Shown here: positions 24,166-32,632 of the stretch, in pieces
Position numbering within the stretch: position 1 is the first letter of the stretch
Layout: each line of letters begins with the position of its first letter
DNA from: Candidatus Altarchaeota archaeon
GTDB taxonomy: Archaea; Altiarchaeota; Altiarchaeia; IMC4; QMZM01
NCBI GenBank assembly: GCA_016931955.1
Contig: JAFGDV010000024.1
Location: 1 to 63,295 of the forward strand
Direction of reading: 5' to 3'
Length of the DNA: 63,295 nucleotides
Position numbers and translations under genes: made by a program
Notes under the pieces: generated by a model
Seen by the model: only the letters and a program-made list of their open reading frames with translations
What the model was told of the DNA's origin: nothing
Database searches by the model: none

Positions 24166-24274
24166 GACCGACGCATACAGATTTGCGTCGAATTTCTCGC
24201 CACACGCACAGATTAGAGTGGCTTTGCATATTCTTGTCCTAAGAAATTTCAGGATAGTGGACGGCAGTTAGATA

Positions 24275-24296
24275 TTACTCTAGAGTAGCATATAAA
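24275..24296 (-). promoter_or_regulatory. Promoter with shared palindrome before the CpXC gene
   Basis: On the minus strand TTTATATGCTACTCTAGAGTAA: a TATA box followed at once by the near-perfect palindrome TACTCTAGAGTA. It matches 19 of 22 positions of the site before the toxin-like gene (28972-28995). The location over the expected start site suggests repressor binding. Confidence 0.5.
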
Positions 24297-24307
24297 CCAA
24301 AGCCTAC

Positions 24308-24347
24308 ACGAAACGAAAACTAGACTTCAAACTTTCCCAGAGTTAAC
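24308..24347 (-). pseudogene. Leftover 3' tail of a PsbP-like gene (copy P3)
   Basis: On the minus strand one frame encodes LWESLKSSFRFV-stop, a typical PsbP-like C-terminus. The functional gene at 24327 uses another frame here and ends KVNSGKV. AAACTAGACTTCAAAC (plus strand) is identical to the tail of the intact PsbP-like gene, and CTTCCCAGAGTTAA is identical to copy P1. Confidence 0.6.
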
Positions 24348-24983
24348 TTTCTTCTTCAGCTTCGGGTCAACTTCCAGCAACGGCTTAAATATGTGAGACA
24401 AAAACTTCTCCGGAGCATCAGGCCTAAGAGCCTCAACTACATAATCCCTCAACTTCTGCCTATCAGCGCCCTCCGGCAAAGACCTATAGTATTTGACCAG
24501 TTCTTCTGCACGATTGTATTCAGGATCATAGCCGTGGCCTTGCCAATCACAAAATCTGTTCTTTGCTAGGATATAATCCCGAACCTCGTTCTTCTCCAAA
24601 GCCACTAACAGGAAATCGCGATTACTGAAAGCGGTTCCTCCCCTAAGAGTATTCAGTCGATGAACCACGTCCCATGCGAACTGACCTTCCTCGTCCAGAA
24701 GCTGCCTAATAAGCCCACGACGCTTACCTATGCCCTCAGGCAACTCTTCCTCATAGAAACCAAAATAGGTTGATGCTGCGGCAGCTCTTTCATATCTCTC
24801 CTTAAGCGCTTTACTTATGTCTCCCCCGAATTTATCATAGTACGTATGCCTCACATCCCCCCCATAGTTCGTTAATTCAATAGAGTATTTGAAGTCTCCT
24901 CTACCTACTATGAAATCCACAAGTTTGTCTTCCTTCAGCGCCTTCTTGAATAGAGTCTTGTCGTCCATTTTAGGTTGGTACAT
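24327..24983 (-). CDS. Paralogous LxDFxxGRGD-repeat protein, 218 aa (candidate immunity)
   Basis: Charged, helical cytosolic protein. LVDFIVGRGDFKYSIEL (about 20-36), ALKERYERAAAASTYFGFYE, KRRGLIRQLLDEEGQFAWDV and LLEVDPKLKKKV each have counterparts in the same order in the gene at 25098. In both proteins a second half-motif follows (EVRDYILAKNRFCDWQ here). ATG 24983 is listed; ATG 24968 (MDDKTLFKKAL) is about 25 nt after TTATAAATC and would be leaderless. The last codons are written over a PsbP-like gene tail. No known family is recognised. Confidence 0.55.
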   Translation of the reverse strand: MYQPKMDDKTLFKKALKEDKLVDFIVGRGDFKYSIELTNYGGDVRHTYYDKFGGDISKALKERYERAAAASTYFGFYEEELPEGIGKRRGLIRQLLDEEGQFAWDVVHRLNTLRGGTAFSNRDFLLVALEKNEVRDYILAKNRFCDWQGHGYDPEYNRAEELVKYYRSLPEGADRQKLRDYVVEALRPDAPEKFLSHIFKPLLEVDPKLKKKVNSGKV

Positions 24984-25021
24984 ATGATTTATAAGTTAAC
25001 TTAGTTAAATCCAGTGAATCC

Positions 25022-25081
25022 TCAAAAATCTACAAGAACTCTCTTATCATCAGCCTCAACGACCTTACCCTTCAAGGCCCC
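25022..25081 (-). pseudogene. Short leftover coding tail (FKBP/TRAM-like ending)
   Basis: Minus-strand frame GALKGKVVEADDKRVLVDF-stop begins directly after an in-frame TAA, so no gene body is attached. The phrase GKVVEADDKRVLVDF resembles the end of a small beta-barrel or FKBP flap (compare VVDVSEDVITLDFNH in the FKBP gene at 46011). With 19 codons the evidence is limited. It sits between two genes of the toxin-like island. Confidence 0.35.
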
Positions 25082-25097
25082 TTAGTTTGCCAGAGGA

Positions 25098-25949
25098 TTA
25101 AACCCGTTTTTTCTTGTGTGCTTCGTCTAGTTTTTTCTGGACCAACTTCCTGTTTTCTAAGTGTTCATAGATCCAATCTCTGTCTTTTCTAGGTAAGTTG
25201 TCTACCTCCTCTTTAAGTTTTGGGTCTTGTTCTAAAAGAGCAGTCACAATATACATCACCACCTTCTTCTCGTCTCCAGTTTTGTGAAGATACTCTACCA
25301 AAAAATCCCTGAGATTACCTCTTTCTGGAGAATCGACTGGGAGCGAGAGGAAATAGTTTTCAACATAAGTTTGCTTTCCGGTATCATAAGAGCCTCCCGC
25401 CCACCTGCTTTGATAATCAGTAAATTTTCCTCTGCCAAGGAGAAAATCAATCAGATTATCTTCTCTAAGCGCCCAGAGAAACAAATCCTCATGAGTTTCA
25501 ACAGTTTCCCCTTTTATCGTTCTTAAATCAACTGCCGCATCTCTAGCAAGCTGACTATGCTCCTCCCTTAAGTTCTTTATCAGGGATTTACGACGGACAA
25601 GACGGTCGCTAACATTGTTTTCATACAAAGACCAAAAATAATCCCCAACGGCAGAAACACGGTCAAAGCGCTCTCTTAAAGCAAGTTGAATTTTCTCATC
25701 AGATATCAAACCTTTCTGAATGCACACCCAATAGGGCGTCACTGACTTAGGATCATAGTTATGGTATACATCCTCATAGTCCACCTCATACCTGAAGGGA
25801 TAATCACCCCGACCTAGTATGAAATCCATTAACTCGTTTTTCTTGTCCGCCTTGGCTGCTTTCTTCTTCAAAGCCGTTTCTTTTTCAGCCTGCAACATAC
25901 CAGGGGTCTTCCTCCCCCCCATCTGAGGTTTCTTTACTTCCTTAAACAT
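25098..25949 (-). CDS. LxDFxxGRGD-repeat protein, 283 aa (candidate immunity)
   Basis: Charged helical protein. It contains the module twice: NELMDFILGRGDYPFRYEV (about 35-55) and DNLIDFLLGRGKFTDYQ (about 165-182). Between them is RKSLIKNLREEHSQLARDAA. It is paralogous to the 218-aa gene behind it. It lies immediately after the toxin-like gene: an alternative TTG start at 25973 is 1 nt from that gene's stop codon. ATG 25949 (MFKEVKKPQMGG) is preferred. Such position and pairing are typical of immunity genes in polymorphic toxin loci; there is no direct functional evidence. Confidence 0.55.
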   Translation of the reverse strand: MFKEVKKPQMGGRKTPGMLQAEKETALKKKAAKADKKNELMDFILGRGDYPFRYEVDYEDVYHNYDPKSVTPYWVCIQKGLISDEKIQLALRERFDRVSAVGDYFWSLYENNVSDRLVRRKSLIKNLREEHSQLARDAAVDLRTIKGETVETHEDLFLWALREDNLIDFLLGRGKFTDYQSRWAGGSYDTGKQTYVENYFLSLPVDSPERGNLRDFLVEYLHKTGDEKKVVMYIVTALLEQDPKLKEEVDNLPRKDRDWIYEHLENRKLVQKKLDEAHKKKRV

Positions 25950-25974
25950 TTTAGGTGTTAAATAATTACTCAAA

Positions 25975-28953
25975 CTAATTTAAAGGGAAAATAGGATAAA
26001 TCGTAACATCAAGAGAGGATATAACTCTCTCAGGGGCGCCGCCAACAGTGTAACCTGCTTCTGGTACATGAAGCTCGTTACCTTTAACTAAAGATGGTAT
26101 CTGCGGATTTAAATTCTTTGCATCAGTAATCTGAACAACAACGACGTTACTTCCATCTCCCAAATACCCCCTTTCCATACCTAGTCTACCCTCAAGTTTT
26201 CGAACATCATCAACCTTAGTCAAATCAAGACCTTCAAAGACGCTTTTATCGGTGATGAACATATGTCCCTCAGAACCTAGATTATCAGCATGTTTTAGAT
26301 AAGTTTCCTTGAGACACACATGTATCGCCTGAGTCTCATCAAACTCCTTTGCCTTAGACGCATATTCGTACATGTCCTTTAGTACAAAGTCATCATATTC
26401 TCTAAGAGCGAATTTCAGCTGCTCTTCTCCGCCGACGTCGATTATTTTTTTCAGTCCCTGGCGGTTAAGTCCTAAACGCTCAATCGTTGATATCTGCTCT
26501 TCTTTGAAGCCGATCTTGATAAGCTCGTCTTTAGAAAGCAGGCCCGCTTCGTCTCCTAATCCGAGCCTTTTCTTAAGTCGGCATAGTATGTCATCCAAAA
26601 CACTGCCTACGTTGTCGGCTAAAGAGCCAAGGCGACCAGTTAAGCCACCGACTCTGCCAACCTCATCAACCTTACCAACGACACTCACAGCCCTCCCAAC
26701 ATCATCTGTTTTACCTAAACCTTTAAGCCAACTACCCCCTAAAATCGTGGCAGCAATCTCAAACCCAATACGGCCACCAGCCTCCCCAGGGCGGCCATTA
26801 TCAAAATCGTAGAGGATAGGTTCAAGAATCGCGTCAATGATAGCGCCCCCCGTCTCAACAGGATGGGTAAACATATAACCAAACTTAGTCGCAAGATCAT
26901 CCACAGTCTCACCAGGCTTCGTTGAAAGATTCCAACCAGTCTCCAAAGTACCATGCACAAGATGACCAAGACCCATAGCAGTATCATAGATGCCCTCACC
27001 AATACCAATCCAAGAACCCACCGTGACATCAATTATGCCATTCTCCCTCCGCTCAGACGACTGACTAGTTGTTGAGGTCGTAGTGGTCGTTGTAGTCGTG
27101 GTGGACACAACAGAAACCTGAACAGCCTCCTGAAGCAGACGATTCCATTCCTCCATCATGATGCTGGATTCGCCCATGTAGATGGCTTGATAATCAAGTG
27201 AGGGACTGTATTTAGCGTGTAGTGCGTTGATGAGTGCTTGGGTTTCGGCGCTTCCGACGGCTGCTTGGTATTCGAGGAAGCTCCGACGTTCTTCTTCTAA
27301 AGCCTTCATCTGCTGCTCCAACTCAGCTGAAGCCTTCTCCCTAGCAACCTCAAAATCCTTGTTGAAGTCTTCAGCCCAAGGATCAAACAGAGACTCACGG
27401 AACCACTTATAGGTGTCGCGGTCCAAGGAAGACTCCAACTCACAGACACTACCATTCAAGAAATCTATGAGGCCGCCGACTTCAAGGTTACCCTCCCCAA
27501 CAGCCGCAGACAAAGACGACATCACGCGGGCAACCAAATTCAAGCCCTTAGCATCCTCAGACAAACGCTGAATATCTCGGACAGAATCACGGTAACCCAG
27601 ATAAAAACCATCAAACTCACTGCCACTACGATTACGGGATTCCAGGAAATTCACAGCAGAGACCGCATCATGGAAGCTCTCATTCACGGAAGCAAGATAC
27701 GCGTCAAGGGCTGCGCCGCCAAGCTTACCCGCCTTAGAAAGAGACACCTCATAATCGCGCTTCAACTTATCCAAGATCTTATCGTAGTTGCGGTCCCAGA
27801 AAGCCTGATTACGCCACTCTTCAAGCTGTTTTTTGCGGGCTTCTTCTGCTTTGAGGCGAGCCTTCTCCTCCGCAGAAACCAGTTTATCAAAGGCGAGCTC
27901 ATCAATCTTGACAAGACATCGCTCATAGAATTCCTTCATGTCGTCGCGGACCTCACCAGCCAACTCACTGCGAAGCCGCCCCTTATCCTTCCAGCTGCTG
28001 CCGCCCTGGTAGTCGGCGGAGAACTCCTGACTGGCGGAACCAACAAGCCCTCGATATTCTTGATACAATTCCTCCGCCCGCTTCTTAACCAAGTCAACGC
28101 CGAACCAGCCCAGAGAAGACACAGTGCCCTGGAAGCCGGAGAATAAGGCATTCAAGGAAGAATAGAAAGCATTCTTGGCAGACTCCGCCTTATCTCGAAA
28201 ACGCCGATAAGCCTGATAAGCATCAATACGTGAGAGAATACCATTACTGAAGGAATAGGTCTTATTATCTAATTTAAAGCCGTAGTCTACATCAAAATCC
28301 AGCTTAGAGAGATCCTGAGACCAACTGCTGAGGGAGGAAAAACTAGACTTCACAGAGTTAAGCTCAGACGCCACTCTATCCCAGTACCTGCCAGCAGCCT
28401 CAGCACGCCACCAAGTCTTACGCCGCTTAGCCTCCCTCACCGCCGCAAAATACCTTCTCCGGGCGAGGTCGACCTCCTTCTCCAACTCAGAGATCCGGCT
28501 CCGAGCGGAATCCAGCATAGATAGATAACGCTTAAGTGAGTCCCGAGAGTAGAGAAACCATTTACCTTCTGAGTTGCGGACTGGGACTTTCTCGGCAGAG
28601 GAAGAGACTATATTTTGGAGATACTGGAGATAGCTACCTTGGTCGCTGAAAGAAGACTCAATCCATTCCTCACCGGATTTAAGCCAGAGGCTGCCGCCGT
28701 CTTCGCTGACTCGGAAGGTCCTGTTGTCTGAGATGAAACGAGGCTGCATCGATAACAGAGCATATAGTATGCTGACGACGACTGCCAGGGAAGCGAAAGA
28801 AAAGGAAGGAGAAGATATCTGGGGGGATAAGGCTTCAGATGAGCCCTGTGGGAGGGAGCCCTCTCCCGGGGGCGGGTCTATGGGGATGGCTGCTGCAATG
28901 GATGCTAGAGTGAATGCCAGCAGCAGATATAGTAGTTTGAGTCCGGGTTTCAT
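25975..28953 (-). CDS. Large polymorphic-toxin-like protein
   Basis: Protein of 992 aa. The N-terminus is a signal peptide (about 1-22, ending LASIAAA) and a second hydrophobic helix (about 50-68). Long coiled coils (about 130-600) are shared with the paralogue at 18546. A Ser/Thr linker (STTTTTTTTTTSTTSQSS, about 613-632) follows. Next is a Gly/Ala-rich region (GIGEGIYDTAMGLGHLVHGT and onward, about 640-780) like the pre-toxin regions of bacterial Rhs-type effectors. The last about 150 residues include GRLGMERGYLGDGSNVVVVQ and KGNELHVPEAGYTVGGAPERV. This resembles a C-terminal domain found in bacterial secreted toxins, possibly ADP-ribosyltransferase-like. Candidate immunity genes follow at once. 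The toxin identity is inference; secretion and architecture are visible. Confidence 0.6.
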   Translation of the reverse strand: MKPGLKLLYLLLAFTLASIAAAIPIDPPPGEGSLPQGSSEALSPQISSPSFSFASLAVVVSILYALLSMQPRFISDNRTFRVSEDGGSLWLKSGEEWIESSFSDQGSYLQYLQNIVSSSAEKVPVRNSEGKWFLYSRDSLKRYLSMLDSARSRISELEKEVDLARRRYFAAVREAKRRKTWWRAEAAGRYWDRVASELNSVKSSFSSLSSWSQDLSKLDFDVDYGFKLDNKTYSFSNGILSRIDAYQAYRRFRDKAESAKNAFYSSLNALFSGFQGTVSSLGWFGVDLVKKRAEELYQEYRGLVGSASQEFSADYQGGSSWKDKGRLRSELAGEVRDDMKEFYERCLVKIDELAFDKLVSAEEKARLKAEEARKKQLEEWRNQAFWDRNYDKILDKLKRDYEVSLSKAGKLGGAALDAYLASVNESFHDAVSAVNFLESRNRSGSEFDGFYLGYRDSVRDIQRLSEDAKGLNLVARVMSSLSAAVGEGNLEVGGLIDFLNGSVCELESSLDRDTYKWFRESLFDPWAEDFNKDFEVAREKASAELEQQMKALEEERRSFLEYQAAVGSAETQALINALHAKYSPSLDYQAIYMGESSIMMEEWNRLLQEAVQVSVVSTTTTTTTTTSTTSQSSERRENGIIDVTVGSWIGIGEGIYDTAMGLGHLVHGTLETGWNLSTKPGETVDDLATKFGYMFTHPVETGGAIIDAILEPILYDFDNGRPGEAGGRIGFEIAATILGGSWLKGLGKTDDVGRAVSVVGKVDEVGRVGGLTGRLGSLADNVGSVLDDILCRLKKRLGLGDEAGLLSKDELIKIGFKEEQISTIERLGLNRQGLKKIIDVGGEEQLKFALREYDDFVLKDMYEYASKAKEFDETQAIHVCLKETYLKHADNLGSEGHMFITDKSVFEGLDLTKVDDVRKLEGRLGMERGYLGDGSNVVVVQITDAKNLNPQIPSLVKGNELHVPEAGYTVGGAPERVISSLDVTIYPIFPLN

Positions 28954-28971
28954 TCTCTAACCCATTATATA

Positions 28972-28995
28972 TTACTATAAAGTAGTATATAAATA
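28972..28995. promoter_or_regulatory. Divergent promoter with palindrome between the toxin-like gene and rps8e
   Basis: Plus strand TTACTATAAAGTAGTATATA followed by AATA. On the minus strand TTTATATACTACTTTATAGTAA provides TATA and palindrome for the toxin-like gene. On the plus strand GTATATAAATAG about 40 nt before ATG 29032 can serve S8e. The palindrome is shared with 24275-24296 and 21644-21667. Confidence 0.5.
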
Positions 28996-29031
28996 GTGCG
29001 GATTTTTATCCCTAAAATCACATATTTTGGT

Positions 29032-29388
29032 ATGTACCACGGCAAGATCACAAAGGCAAGGAAGAAGAGGAAATACGCTATAGGAAGAGACCCCGCCCAC
29101 ACAACAATAGGGGAGGAAAGGAAGAAGAACATGAGAACCAGGGGTAAGGGGGTTAAGACGAAGTTGATCACGACAAAGTATGCATACGTCCTCCTAGACA
29201 ACAAGCCGACGAAGTGTGAGATAGTGACGCTTACAGAAAATCCCGCCAACAAAGACTTCACAAGAAGGAACGTAATCACAAAAGGCGCCATACTGAAGGT
29301 CAAGACACCAGCCGGAGAGGAGATGCTGGCGAAGGTCACCTCAAGACCCGGCCAAGCAGGCGTCATCGAAGCATTGCCTATCTTGTGA
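29032..29388 (+). CDS. rps8e: Ribosomal protein S8e
   Basis: Small-subunit ribosomal protein specific to archaea and eukaryotes, 118 aa. The start MYHGKITKARKKRKYAIGRD is the family N-terminus, followed by the basic TTIGEERKKNMRTRGKGVKT and KLITTKYAYVLLD (about 40-52). The tail ITKGAILKVKTPAGEEMLAKV is also typical. ATG 29032 is chosen over 28996 by family alignment. The 51-codon eukaryotic insertion is absent, as in archaea. It stands alone between the toxin-like island and leuA. Confidence 0.93.
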   Translation: MYHGKITKARKKRKYAIGRDPAHTTIGEERKKNMRTRGKGVKTKLITTKYAYVLLDNKPTKCEIVTLTENPANKDFTRRNVITKGAILKVKTPAGEEMLAKVTSRPGQAGVIEALPIL

Positions 29389-29459
29389 ACCCCGCACGGG
29401 TTCACTCTATTTTATTCTCTAAAACGGATAACTAACTGTTTCCTATCTTATTATTTTTT

Positions 29460-29488
29460 CACAATATAAAAATCCAACGTGGTGAACA
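29460..29488 (+). promoter_or_regulatory. Promoter and ribosome site of leuA-ilvD
   Basis: CAATATAAAAATCC (29462-29475) is a good TATA box. GGTGA (29480-29484) lies 4 nt before the ATG as a weak Shine-Dalgarno. The gap is too short for a long leader, so translation is probably near-leaderless. Confidence 0.5.
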
Positions 29489-30967
29489 ATGGAAAAAAAG
29501 ATAATAGTGTATGACACAACCCTCCGAGATGGAGAACAAACCCCTGGAGTGGCTTTCACATTAGAGCAGAAGCTGGAGCTGGCTCGGGCACTCTCCGAGC
29601 TGGGAGTGGACATCATAGAAGGGGGCTTCCCGATCAACTCAGGAGGGGAGCTTGAAGCAGTGAAGAAGATCTCAGAAGAAGTGGATGCGACAGTCAGCGG
29701 CCTGGCGCGGGCGCTGAAGGATGACATAGATGCTTGTCTTAAGGCCGACGTGGATCTGGTGCATACCTTCATATCGACTTCGCCGCAGCACCTCAAATAC
29801 CAGATGGGTAAAACAGAGGGTGAGGTATATGACATGGCTGTGAAGGCGGTTGAATACGTAGTCGACCACGGCCTGCCCTGCCTCTTCTCGCCCATGGATG
29901 CGACGAGAAGCGAATTCCCTTACCTACTGAAGGTCTGCAAGGGAGTGGAGGAGGCGGGGGCTAAGACAATCAACGTACCGGACACTGTTGGAGTGATGTA
30001 TCCCTCAGCCATGAAAACGTTGATGGAAAAACTCAGAAAAGAGATAAAGATAGACCTAGACATACACTGCCACAACGACTTCGGGATGGCGGTGGCGAAC
30101 ACCCTGGCAGGGGTGGAAGCCGGCTGCAATCAGGTGCAGACGACCATCAACGGACTGGGGGAGCGGGCAGGGAACGCGGACATGGAACAGGTGGTGATGG
30201 CCTTGCACATCATCTACGGGATAGATACGAACATAAAGACTGAGAGAATCTATCCGACAAGCCGTCTGGTGGAGCGTCTCTCAGGGATTAGGGTGATGCC
30301 CAACTACCCGATCGTGGGAGACAATGCCTTCGCCCATGAATCAGGCATACACGTGCACGCAGTGCTGAAGAAGGCTGAGACGTTCGAGCCAATAAAGCCG
30401 GAGATGGTGGGGGCGAAGAGACGCCTGGTATTAGGGAAGCACGTGGGAGTGCATGGGATAGAGGCTAAGCTGGAGGAGTTGAACATAAGCGTGGAACCAG
30501 AACAGCTGAAGGAGATAACCTCAAAGGTGAAAGACCTGGGCTGCAAGGGCAAACACGTCGTGGAGGAAGACCTTATCGCCATAGCCGAAGACATCCTGGG
30601 GATGGTACCGCATGAGGAGAGGCGTGTAGCGTTGATAGACCTGTCATTGAACAGCAGGCTTAGCAAGAAACCCATCGCAAGCGTCATCCTAAGAGTGAAT
30701 GGAAACGAGAAGAAGGCAACCGAAGAAGGCGTAGGTCCAGTTGATGCTGCACTGAGCGCCATAAGGGCAGCCATCGGCAGAGAAGAGATAACCCTGGAAG
30801 AATACCACCTGGACGCTATAACAGGAGGCTCAGACGCCCTGGCTGATGTGACCATCCGGGTTGGAGATGGCAAGACTACTGTGACGGCAAGAGGCGTCCA
30901 CGAAGACATTGTGATGGCCTCCGTTACGGCCTTCATCAATGGGTTAAATAGACTTATGAGGTTGTGA
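29489..30967 (+). CDS. leuA: 2-isopropylmalate synthase family protein
   Basis: Condenses acetyl-CoA with 2-oxoisovalerate in leucine synthesis; close relatives are citramalate and homocitrate synthases. Length is 492 aa. DTTLRDGEQTPGVAF (9-23) carries the metal-binding Asp and catalytic Arg. HCHNDFGMAVANTLAGVEAG (about 190-209) has the HxH metal ligands. NGLGERAGNADMEQV (about 216-230) and HESGIHVHAVLK (about 285) are family blocks. A C-terminal LeuA allosteric domain (about 370-492) is complete, which favours leucine-regulated LeuA. It is followed after 3 nt by ilvD, so the two form a branched-chain operon. Citramalate synthase cannot be excluded by reading. Confidence 0.88.
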   Translation: MEKKIIVYDTTLRDGEQTPGVAFTLEQKLELARALSELGVDIIEGGFPINSGGELEAVKKISEEVDATVSGLARALKDDIDACLKADVDLVHTFISTSPQHLKYQMGKTEGEVYDMAVKAVEYVVDHGLPCLFSPMDATRSEFPYLLKVCKGVEEAGAKTINVPDTVGVMYPSAMKTLMEKLRKEIKIDLDIHCHNDFGMAVANTLAGVEAGCNQVQTTINGLGERAGNADMEQVVMALHIIYGIDTNIKTERIYPTSRLVERLSGIRVMPNYPIVGDNAFAHESGIHVHAVLKKAETFEPIKPEMVGAKRRLVLGKHVGVHGIEAKLEELNISVEPEQLKEITSKVKDLGCKGKHVVEEDLIAIAEDILGMVPHEERRVALIDLSLNSRLSKKPIASVILRVNGNEKKATEEGVGPVDAALSAIRAAIGREEITLEEYHLDAITGGSDALADVTIRVGDGKTTVTARGVHEDIVMASVTAFINGLNRLMRL

Positions 30968-30970
30968 AAG

Positions 30971-32632
30971 ATGATATCCGACAAAACCAAACACGGGATT
31001 GAGCGAGCACCGCATCGCTCTCTTATGAAAGCCATAGGCATGATAAACGAGGAGATAGACCGACCATTCATCGGGGTAGTGAACTCATGGAACGAGTTCG
31101 TGCCGGGACACATCGACTTGAACAAGATGGCAGACAGCGTCAAAGCCGGCATCCGGATGAATGGGGGAACGCCCCTGGAATTCCACACCATCGGAGTGTG
31201 TGACGGCATCGCCATGGGCCACGAAGGCATGAAATATTCTCTCCCCTCAAGGGAGACGATAGCAGACTCTGTGGAATTGCAGGTCAAGGCCCACCAGCTT
31301 GACGGCCTAGTTTTTGTCACGGCCTGCGACAAGATCCTCCCAGGGCATCTGATGGCTTCCGCGAGGGTGAATATTCCCTCAATTGTTGTCACCGCTGGAC
31401 CCATGTGCCCGGGTATCTATGAAGACCAGTGCGTTGACCTGATCTCCGTCTTTGAGGCGGTTGGCAAACTAAAGACCGGGGACGTTACGTCAGAGGAGAT
31501 AAGAACACTTGAAGAACACGCGTGCCCCGGCGCAGGCTCCTGTGCGGGCCTTTTTACTGCGAACACCATGGGCTGCATGACAGAGGCGTTGGGAATGTCT
31601 CTCCCATGCTGTGCGACCTCGCCTGCAACAGAGGCAAGAAAGTACAGGATAGCCAAGGCGTCAGGGCTGCAGATAATGAACCTCGTGGAGGAAAAGATAA
31701 ACCCAAGGGACATAATGACTTCGCTGGCATTCGAAAACGCCATAAGGACGGACATGGCCATCGGGGGATCAACGAACACAACACTACATCTGCCTGCAAT
31801 AGCTCATGAATGCGGGATAAAGCTTACACTGAATGAATTCGACAGATTGAGCAGGGATACCCCCCACCTAACGTCAATCCGTCCAGGGGGCACTGATTTC
31901 ATGGTAGACCTCGACCAGGCAGGCGGCATACAGGCGGTGATGGAAAGACTTAAGGAGAAACTACACCTGAATTGTATCACGGTTACTGGAAAAACACTCA
32001 AAGAAAACCTGAAGGAGTTCAGGATCGTGAATCCTGAAAAGCATGCCCGCGTCATCCGGACAATGGATAACCCATACCACAAGGAGGGGGGGATAGCAGT
32101 GCTCAGAGGGAATCTTGCCCCACGGGGATGCGTGATCAAACAGTCTGCCGTAGACCCGAAAATGTTCAAGCACTCTGGGCCGGCAAGGGTCTTCGACTGC
32201 GAGGAGGACGCTAATAAAGCCATCATGAACAAAGGGATAAAGAAGGGAGACGTCATCGTGATAAGATATGAGGGTCCGAAGGGGGGTCCGGGGATGAGGG
32301 AGATGCTGCAGGGCACTTCCGCAGTAGTCGGCATGGGCTTGTCTGATTCAGTCGCATTGATAACGGATGGCAGATTTTCGGGTGGGACTCGGGGCCCATG
32401 CATCGGCCACGTAAGCCCTGAAGCGGCTGAAGGCGGACCCATCGCCTTAGTGGAAGACGGCGACATAATCGAGATAGATATTCACTCAAGAAAGCTGGAC
32501 CTGAAGCTCTCAGAGGATGAGATTCAGAAGAGACTGAAGGGGTGGAAGAAAAAAGAAAAACACCTCACAGGAGTGCTTAAGAGGTATGCTCAACTCGTGA
32601 GTTCAGCAGATAAGGGAGCGATCTTCGAGTGA
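30971..32632 (+). CDS. ilvD: Dihydroxy-acid dehydratase
   Basis: Dehydrates 2,3-dihydroxy-isovalerate and -methylvalerate in valine and isoleucine synthesis. Length is 553 aa, normal. Fe-S cluster cysteines are in [12 protein letters not shown] (about 115-126) and [18 protein letters not shown] (about 185-202), followed by [15 protein letters not shown]. The C-terminal [20 protein letters not shown] (about 465-485) is the second signature. It starts 3 nt after leuA stops. The stop abuts the convergent DUF1464 gene with no gap. Confidence 0.97.
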   Translation: MISDKTKHGIERAPHRSLMKAIGMINEEIDRPFIGVVNSWNEFVPGHIDLNKMADSVKAGIRMNGGTPLEFHTIGVCDGIAMGHEGMKYSLPSRETIADSVELQVKAHQLDGLVFVTACDKILPGHLMASARVNIPSIVVTAGPMCPGIYEDQCVDLISVFEAVGKLKTGDVTSEEIRTLEEHACPGAGSCAGLFTANTMGCMTEALGMSLPCCATSPATEARKYRIAKASGLQIMNLVEEKINPRDIMTSLAFENAIRTDMAIGGSTNTTLHLPAIAHECGIKLTLNEFDRLSRDTPHLTSIRPGGTDFMVDLDQAGGIQAVMERLKEKLHLNCITVTGKTLKENLKEFRIVNPEKHARVIRTMDNPYHKEGGIAVLRGNLAPRGCVIKQSAVDPKMFKHSGPARVFDCEEDANKAIMNKGIKKGDVIVIRYEGPKGGPGMREMLQGTSAVVGMGLSDSVALITDGRFSGGTRGPCIGHVSPEAAEGGPIALVEDGDIIEIDIHSRKLDLKLSEDEIQKRLKGWKKKEKHLTGVLKRYAQLVSSADKGAIFE

